Shown here: piece after piece, positions 57,329 to 64,000 of the stretch | Numbering within the stretch: the first letter of the stretch is position 1 | How the letters are laid out: every line of letters starts with the position of its first letter | Source: Ailurus styani | Taxonomy: Eukaryota; Chordata; Mammalia; Carnivora; Ailuridae | DNA length: 64,000 bases | Direction: 5' to 3' | Assembly (NCBI GenBank): GCA_002007465.1 | Contig: LNAC01000164.1 | Location: 980,842 to 1,044,841 of the forward strand | The notes under the pieces: generated by a model | Seen by the model: only the letters and a program-made list of their open reading frames with translations | Told to the model about the DNA's origin: nothing | Database searches by the model: none | Translations under genes and position numbers: made by a program

Positions 57329-57620
57329 GAAACACTGGTTTTTATAAGTTCCCTGTCCTGACCTTTCTTTTTTGCCTCTAGACCTTCTTCTCTTCACTCC
57401 TGTTGGGATCTCAGCCATGTTCATGGGTATCCACACTGTCCAAATATGCCGATGAGACACAGATTTCGATGTAGAGTCCTTAGCCCTCTGTGTTCCAGTC
57501 TCATGTCTCCAAATCCCTAACCCGTATCTCCTCTGGAAAGCTTCATGGAGCATCTCAAGCTGAAGGAACGCCTGAGTCCTCTCATCAAGTCCTTTCTACA
57601 TGTCTCCGGTCTCAATAAAC
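57329..57620. other. Unique intronic DNA
   Basis: Nothing recognised. Confidence 0.45.
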
Positions 57621-58425
57621 GGCACTGCACTCACCTTAATGCTCAAGCTGGAAACATCAGAGCCACTCCGCATTTATCATCCATCAATACTTGTCGTTCC
57701 TGACTCCTAAATATACCTTGACTTTGTCCTCTTCTCCCCATTTGAGCTGTCACTACCTTTTTTTTTTCAGGGCACCATTATCCTGAATGTGAATTACAGC
57801 AATAGCCTCTTCCTCGTTCAGCCTTCCCTCTAGCCCTCCCCTCAGGAGCCAGAGTTCTCCTCATTCCTTAAGTCTGTCCCCTTTTTAAAAAACTGAAGTA
57901 TAGCATACATACAGTAAGATCCTTCAAAAATAGAAACCAGATTACATCACTCCCCTGCTTAAAATTATTCAGAAGCTTTCTACTTCCCTAACAACAAAAA
58001 AAGGCAAACTACTTAACATGGTATATAAAGGCCTTCAATAATCTGATATTTTTTTATTCTCCAATCTCATCTACAAGTCTCCCTCTTCCCACACAGGCCT
58101 TCTGTCAGTTCCTCAAACACCCCTTGGGGTTGTTTTTCCCTCAAGTTCTGTACAAGTTTCCTTTTGTCTAGAATGATCTCCCCTCCATTCTTAGCGTGAC
58201 TTCTCATTCTTCAAGTCTGTGCTTAAATGTAACCCCGTGGCCGAACCGTTTTATGACCCTCCTAGCCAAGCAGCAGCCCCTTCACCTCCATCTGTCACTG
58301 TAATATCCACAGAGGCAGAAAACATAGCTGTTTTTTATTCACCACTACACAGCCAACATCTAGCGCTGTTCCTGGCCTCCAACAGGTGTTTAATAAATAC
58401 TTGTGGGCTGGATGAATGAAAAGAC
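57620..58425 (+). mobile_element. LINE L2 3' region
   Basis: CCAGATTACATCACTCCCCT, AGAAGCTTTCTACTTCCCTA and TTAATAAATACTTGTGGGCT at the end follow the L2 3' consensus order. Sense on plus. Confidence 0.8.
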
Positions 58426-58637
58426 TATATGAGAAGCGGTGGCCACTCCCGCAGATCCAGCAGCTCTCGGCTTACTGCACTTCTGCTGTCCCTAAAGACA
58501 GTGAAGTCACGTGTGGAACGTGCTGAGCCTGATCGCCAGCTCCATGTGAGAGCCCAATAAACCGAATCACATATGGGCAACTATATATGGCACAGCTCTT
58601 GGGGCTGGGAAGGCAGGTTAAGAATATTGCAAATTTA

Positions 58638-58843
58638 GGGTGCCTGGGTGGCTCAGTGGGTTAAAGCCTCTGCTTTCGGCTCAGGTCATGATCTCAGCAT
58701 GTTGGGATCGAGGCCCACATCAGGCTCTCTGCTCGGCAGGGAGCCTGCTTCCTCCTCTCCCTGTCTCTCTGCCTGCCTCTCTGCCTACTTGTAATCTCTC
58801 TCTCTGTGTCAAATAAATAAATAAAATCTTAAAAAAAAAAAAA
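58638..58843 (+). mobile_element. CanSINE
   Basis: Near-consensus copy flanked by AAGAATATTGCAAATTTA / AAGAATATTGCAGATTTA. Confidence 0.95.
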
Positions 58844-60599
58844 AAGAATATTGCAGATTTAGTCCCCAGTACCAGCAAGCAGTAGGGAAACAAAGCAAGA
58901 ACCTTTCTTCTCTCTCCCAAACCCCCTTCCCTATACCATGCTTGCCCTGGTGGAGCTTCCCCGCTAGCTCTTTGGACATAGGGCCATGGATGCTTTTCTT
59001 CGAGACTAATTTCTTTGAACTACCTAAGATAAATCTGCACTTGAGCTCAGCCAGAACCTACCTGCGTACCTTTAAAAGGCAGGCCCTGTCCCTGAGAGAT
59101 GGAAACAAAGGCAAGACTGGTATTTCAAACCTTGGGATTTGGCAGCTAGGAGAACTGGGTTTCCTACCACTCCACAGTCCTCGGGTTGCTCTCACATGGC
59201 CCAGGATGGAAATTCTCTCCAGCCACAGCCAGGACTCTGCGGGAGGCCTCAGGACTGTCATCCGGAGATGCAGAGCTCAGAGATAACTTTATCTTGCAGA
59301 ATTAAAGGACGTGAATGGCTCTGCCTGTTGGTGGAGCGAGCCCCTCACAGCAGGACTGCTAAGAGTTAATGAGCTGCTTTTACATGTCTTTGAGCTTCTC
59401 AGCCTTTGCTGGGAGTCTTGGTTGGTCTGCCTCAGCCTTAAACTCCAAGAAGCAATCAGAGAGGTCCATTCCCGTGCATCTCCCTCTGATTCAGCTTCTG
59501 CGGACCAGAACAAAATCTGGTTTCTCGAGCCTCTCACAGATCATTGTGACTGACCTGTTCTGGTTGATGTGTAAGCAAACATCTCCAGGGGCTCATTCAG
59601 GCGAAATAATAGCTTCAGGATCTGACAAACAACATTTACTGACCTCCTCATCTCGAGGACTAGAGACCGCTGGCCAGCTTTGCCTATAAAATGCTGGGAC
59701 TTTGGGGGCCAAATCAAGGAGAGGCTCCCCTTTCAAGAAGATGAGAAAGGAAGAGACACCAGGGCCAGTACCAGCAAAAAGTCAATTAAGGGACTGTTTA
59801 CTCATTTGGTGCAGCTTCCCTTCCCCCTCCTGTGACTTCCCACAAGTCCCTCTCCTCTGGTCCCAGGGGATCTAGCTCACGGGCAAGGACTAGACTGACA
59901 GGCAGTCAAGACTCTGTTAGAGCCCAGGAAGAGGACTTCAGGTACCCACCAAGCAGGCGGGGGTCTGGATGCTCAGGCAGAGCCCTTCCCTGACATTCAG
60001 ATTACAAGCCAATGGGATTTAAAAGATTTAATAGCATATAATCATAATTACAGTAAATGGCTTTGCCTTTTTTTTTTTCGGTATTGGCTGATTTCTCCAC
60101 CATAGGTAGGAATACGTGTAAAAATCAGAACATACATATTTTTAAAAAATGTGTATAGATCTGCAACTTTAAAAACTGCCTTCTGGAGGTAACTGGCTGC
60201 TACATTTAATCCTATAAGCCACTTTAGACACCTACCCCCTTAGGCACTGCCAGGGGTCTTTTTAGCAACATTTCCTCCCCTCCCCCCTTTTCTGCTAAAG
60301 GAACTCAGGCCGGAGTTTGGCCTCAGGGATTGGGAACGAGTGGGCTAGAGGCTTTGCCAATGCAGATGCTGGGGAAGGTCCTGAAAATTGTGAAGCGAAT
60401 GCCAGACTTGTAGACTCACCCCCAACCCCTGTTCTGAACGGCTCTAGACAATCAGCTAAGACCAGCACAGGGTTTTTCTCATTTACACAGAATCTCCCCC
60501 AAAGAACACCACCAAGTCATTTTGACCAAGGACAAAGTTTTCAGGAAAGCTCTTGGAGAGGCACAGGCTGGAGAATGGGGGAAGGTAGTTGAATTCTCT

Positions 60600-60960
60600 T
60601 TTCTTCGGTTCATCTTGCTTCTGAATTTGAGAGCTTGCCCTGACTCCATCACTTAATTGTACACAGTCCTGGACAATTTACGTAAATATTTCTGAACTAC
60701 AGTTTCTTCATCCATAAAATGGAGATGATCACCTTCCTGTCTACACCACAGGATTATGGATGTATTTTACATTTACTGGGATCTTCCTATGTGCGTGGCA
60801 CTGGGCTAAGCAGATCTGCATGCAATAGAATTTTTGCTCCTTACAAGAACCATATGAAGTAAATATTGCCAATATCCATGTCTGTTTTGTAGATATGTCT
60901 GTTTTATAAATGAATAGACTAAGGACCAACAGTCTTACGATTATGAACTGGTAGAGCCTA
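60600..60960 (+). mobile_element. MIR remnant(s)
   Basis: AGTTTCTTCATCCATAAAAT near 60700 and a second ancient-repeat phrase (GGCACTGGGCTAAGCAGATC) near 60800. Confidence 0.55.
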
Positions 60961-61675
60961 GGACTGGATGGAATCTAGGCGGTCTCACAACACCACATCC
61001 TGAGCTGTATATGAAGACCCTTGAAAAACCCTGAAGCATTATACAAATGTAACAATTACTTCGATTCTATTTGTTTTGCCACCATTTGGGAGACAGAGAT
61101 GCAGGCAGGAACCTCTAAGCTAGAATCAGCAGAAAGGGGTGGAGGCTGGGGGAGGGGCACGGATGCAGGAGTGACAAGCTCAGGAAAATCGCAGCCCATT
61201 CTGCAGGTTTCAGCCCTCCTCTTCCCTCCCCATTCATCCCTTTGTTGCCATCTTTGGGATTTTGGTCCTAAGGTTAATAAAGAGCTTCCAGAAAACCCAT
61301 CATTTTGATTAAAGCCGGGGCTATCTTGCCAGACAGCACTCTGGAGCCTGCCTCCCGCCCACTCTGCTAGGTCAGTGCAGCCAGCAAAGGCTATTAAATG
61401 ATTACAGCCATTTCCGGCCCAGCCAGCCAGCTCCCCTGGATTGCTCACTCGTTCTCTGGCTGGGGCTGCTGCTGCTGCCTCTGGCTGCCCAGGGAAAAGT
61501 CAGAGCACAGATGGTTCTGCAGATTCTGGGTTTGCAGGTGAACATCCAGGCTTTTTGTGTAGGGACACCCCGTTTCTCCCCTTCTTTGACTCCTCTCCCC
61601 ACCCGAGCCAGCCACTGCAGCTCAAGCAGCTTTTAATTTGTTTGTACCCTCCTGGCTTCCAGCAACCATTTCATG

Positions 61676-61701
61676 TGTCTGTCTGTCTGTCTGTCTTTCA
61701 G

Positions 61702-61732
<31 letters not shown>

Positions 61733-61735
61733 GCA
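61676..61735 (+). repeat. (TCTG)n followed by (TG)n
   Basis: TGTCTGTCTGTCTGTCTGTC, then about 15 GT units at 61704-61733. Confidence 0.9.
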
Positions 61736-62239
61736 GAACTTGGCAGATTGTAGGATCATACATGCTCAGCCTGACCAAAAGGCAGAAACCATCCACCATC
61801 AAACCTGCGGAAAGACCAGGCGGTACAGCGTCCCTAGCTCCATCCCCACCCCCATCCTACCATCTGTGGGGCTTGTGGGCTGCTTGAACAAGCTCCGCCT
61901 CCTCTTGCTCGCTCAGCCTTTATGAATTGGGCAACGTTAATCTGAGTAATTACAGCCCACAAATCACAGGAGAACCGTGGTCTGCAACCCAAATCCTGTC
62001 CAGGATCAGAGAGAGGGGGGAAAAGCTCAAACCACCTGGGCTAGCATTTCCACCATTTCTCCACTGCTTCTTAGATCTTCAAATGATGGTGGAAAGACTT
62101 TTCCATGGAAACAAGACAACGTAAAAATATACTGCCTGTTCTCTAAGACATTAGGCTCTATGATCAGAATAGTAAGTTTAAATATGGCTATACCATATAA
62201 ATTATGTGATTTTTAGCAAATCACTTAATACCTCAGTTT

Positions 62240-62455
62240 TCATGGTAAAAGGAGATAATATATCTCTTTATATATTTATATATGTATATCTGCATATTTA
62301 TGTTTATCTCCCTGTATATTTATATATGGAAACCCATATATATATATTAAGCCTTGTATATATATATAACCCTTTTCTATATATCTATACATACACACAT
62401 ACACACATATATGTATATAACCCTTTATATATATAGAAAAAGGTTTCCATATTAT
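62240..62455. repeat. AT-rich repeat with inverted segments
   Basis: Alternating TATATA stretches with CCTTTTCTATATATC and TATATAGAAAAAGG able to pair. GGAAACC and GGTTTCC lie farther out. Confidence 0.75.
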
Positions 62456-63239
62456 AGGTAAGAAAACTGAAAGGTTAATTTACAACAAGGTGATTTGCCC
62501 TAAATCACACAGGGATTTGGTAATAAAGCTGAAAAATTCTTCTCGCATGGACTCCCCAGCTCACTAATCAATCTGTTATTATTATTTTATTTCTGTGAAG
62601 CCTTGGGGATGAGGGAGGAGAGAGTGGAGCTCATTCACAGACCTACCATTCTGACCCCTAGAGTAGCTGGGAGGGGGTGGTGTGAGTGTGGTGGGAGACA
62701 GGCTGATCTGAATCCACACCCCCCCCCCAAGAGGCTGCTACTCCCGGGTGTCCCGCCTCCTTTGGGGGTGGGGGTGTGGGTCTGCAGGATCTGGAAGGAG
62801 ATTTTGTGGCTCTTTGTTGCCTCAGGCCACAGCTGGGCTAATTTTCAGTAATCTTGGAGCGGAAGAGATAAATCCAGCGGCATATTTTTAAAGCTACAGC
62901 TCTTGCTTTGTGCCCAAAATAACTCTACCATTTCTAGGTTAAGAGTAGAAAGACATCATGTGCTGTGAACCTAGATTCAAAAATTGGAATGGCTGGTTTC
63001 AAATCTTCTAAGCTCTCCAAAGTCAGCTTAAAAAAAAAAAATCATATTTCTTTCAATGACCCCCTAACCCAGCAGGGCTCAAGCTACAAGGTTTTCTGTA
63101 CCTTATTCCTGATTCCTAGAGTCCCCCACAGTCCAGAGGGCAATTTCCCCTTATAGCCATCTTCTTAAATTGCCCCCCGGGCTCAGCAGGGTAGCAGAAG
63201 GCTGAAAATGGAGGTTTGGGGGACACACACACAGGTTGG

Positions 63240-63390
63240 AGTTGGAATCTGAGCTGTATCACTTATTTGTTGTGCAACCTTGAGCAAGTCATTTGGCCTC
63301 TCAGCCTGCATTCTTTCATATGTAAAATAGAGATAACAATATCCATCTAATGGGACTGTGAGCATTAAGAAGACACAATGCTCGTAAATC
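63240..63390 (+). mobile_element. MIR remnant
   Basis: TGTGCAACCTTGAGCAAGTC, CTCAGCCTGCATTCTTTCAT and TGTGAGCATTAAGAAGAC follow the MIR consensus order. Confidence 0.75.
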
Positions 63391-63457
63391 ACGCCGAACA
63401 GTGTCTCGCATGCAGAAACCGAAATAGAGGATAGGTAATATTACAATGTAGCGTTCC

Positions 63458-63484
63458 NGGGACCCCCCCCGCCCCCCCCCCCCC
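63458..63484 (+). repeat. Poly-C tract next to an N
   Basis: An N at 63458 is followed by C runs of 8 and 14 divided by one G. Probably hard to sequence; the length is unreliable. Confidence 0.8.
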
Positions 63485-64000
63485 ATTTATTCTTGGATGC
63501 AGTACTGCCAGGAACTCTCTTTTCCAGGGGCCCTCTTGCCATCTGGCTCTGCCCCTCCCAGCGATCATTAAAGAAGTCTAGCTGTGAAGTTTTCCAGCTT
63601 CTGGAACTGGTTGCTAGGTAGGGAGCCATTCTCCAGAGCCTTCGGAGGCTGGCGGGAAGGAGGCAGCTTGGACACAATGGAGCGCCCAACAGATGAAGCA
63701 TCAAAAGCCTTGGGTTCAAATTGCAGCTCTGCCATTCCGCTTTCCACTCTTTTCTACCTCACTGACTTGTGGTTTCTTCACCCATAGCCTTCACCCACAG
63801 CTACCTCCGAGAGGCACTGTTATGCAACTAAACGTATTTATCATGGACAATAAATGAGACATTGCGCTAAGAATTAGGGACAGGGATATGAATAATATTA
63901 GGGCACTGAGCCCTGCTCTCAAAGGCTTAAAGTGCAGAAAAAGGCAAATAAATAAATACAATGTTGTTTTAAGTGAAAGGGGACTTCCATTGCCTCCACT

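Larger units (their letters stand above)
51834..64000 (-). other. PCDHA: PCDHA intron before the last constant exon (partial)
   Basis: All sequence from the acceptor at 51834 to the window end should be intron, since the preceding constant exon (residues like EEAGILRAGPGG) is not detectable by reading. It contains an L1, several SINEs and, above 58.9 kb, a SINE-free part. Confidence 0.75.
58862..64000. other. SINE-free part of the PCDHA intron
   Basis: About 5.1 kb without a SINE. It is mostly single-copy and includes MIR remnants near 60600-60960, 62200-62540 and 63240-63390. TAAT-rich phrases such as CTGAGTAATTACAGCCCACA (61941) and CATAATCATAATTACAG (60036) look like homeodomain-type sites. 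No exon found. Confidence 0.5.

Noticed and set aside
57020..57553. 177-codon minus-strand frame
   Set aside because: It spans nested SINEs and an N; no conserved protein content.
52160..64000. Search for the preceding PCDHA constant exon (EEAGILRAGPGG region)
   Set aside because: No matching reading frame with splice sites was found on the minus strand; it probably lies beyond the window.

Overview
The window is nuclear DNA from a carnivore, most likely a mustelid (ferret, mink or marten type). This rests on more than 50 tRNA-derived Carnivora SINEs (CanSINEs). Most carry a head reading GGCGCCTGGGTGGCTCAG, a CT-rich middle and an AATAAAATCTT-type tail, in a subtype unlike the dog, cat or bear consensus as I know them. 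The rest of the repeat content (L1, L2, MIR, MER20, MaLR-type LTR pieces) is ordinary for a placental mammal.

Only two protein-coding pieces are supported, both on the minus strand, and together they place the window at the junction of the protocadherin alpha and beta clusters. At 51523-51833 lies the last constant exon of the PCDHA cluster. It encodes the shared, lysine-rich cytoplasmic tail that is spliced to every alpha variable exon. Its 3' UTR runs to lower coordinates, and everything above 51833 is intron leading to the upstream constant exons, which I do not find before the window end. At 13138-15594 lies an intact single-exon PCDHB1 (818 aa). PCDHB2 is not reached.

The 36 kb between the two genes is mostly old and young retroelements. 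The exception is a SINE-free, relatively GC- and CpG-richer stretch at about 26.7-28.25 kb. It holds two exact matches to the CTCF core, both on the plus strand and so opposite to PCDHA transcription, about 1 kb apart. Next to the first is a split REST/NRSF site. Position, orientation and contents fit the HS5-1 enhancer known to drive stochastic PCDHA promoter choice in mouse and human. It is the most important regulatory call here.

Layout: 1-10 kb, L1 copies and nested SINEs; 10-13 kb, SINEs and AT-rich DNA; 13.1-16.2 kb, PCDHB1 and its promoter side; 16.2-26 kb, decayed L1/LTR with SINE stacks; 26.7-28.25 kb, candidate HS5-1; 28.6-49 kb, SINE, L2, MaLR-type, MIR and MER20 pieces with stretches of unique DNA; 49.6-51.8 kb, PCDHA terminal exon; 52.1-55.5 kb, an L1 on the plus strand; 55.5-64 kb, PCDHA intron, SINE-free above 58.9 kb. 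No bacterial-type genes, CRISPR array, tRNA or rRNA gene, or complete provirus is present. I found no undescribed gene system.
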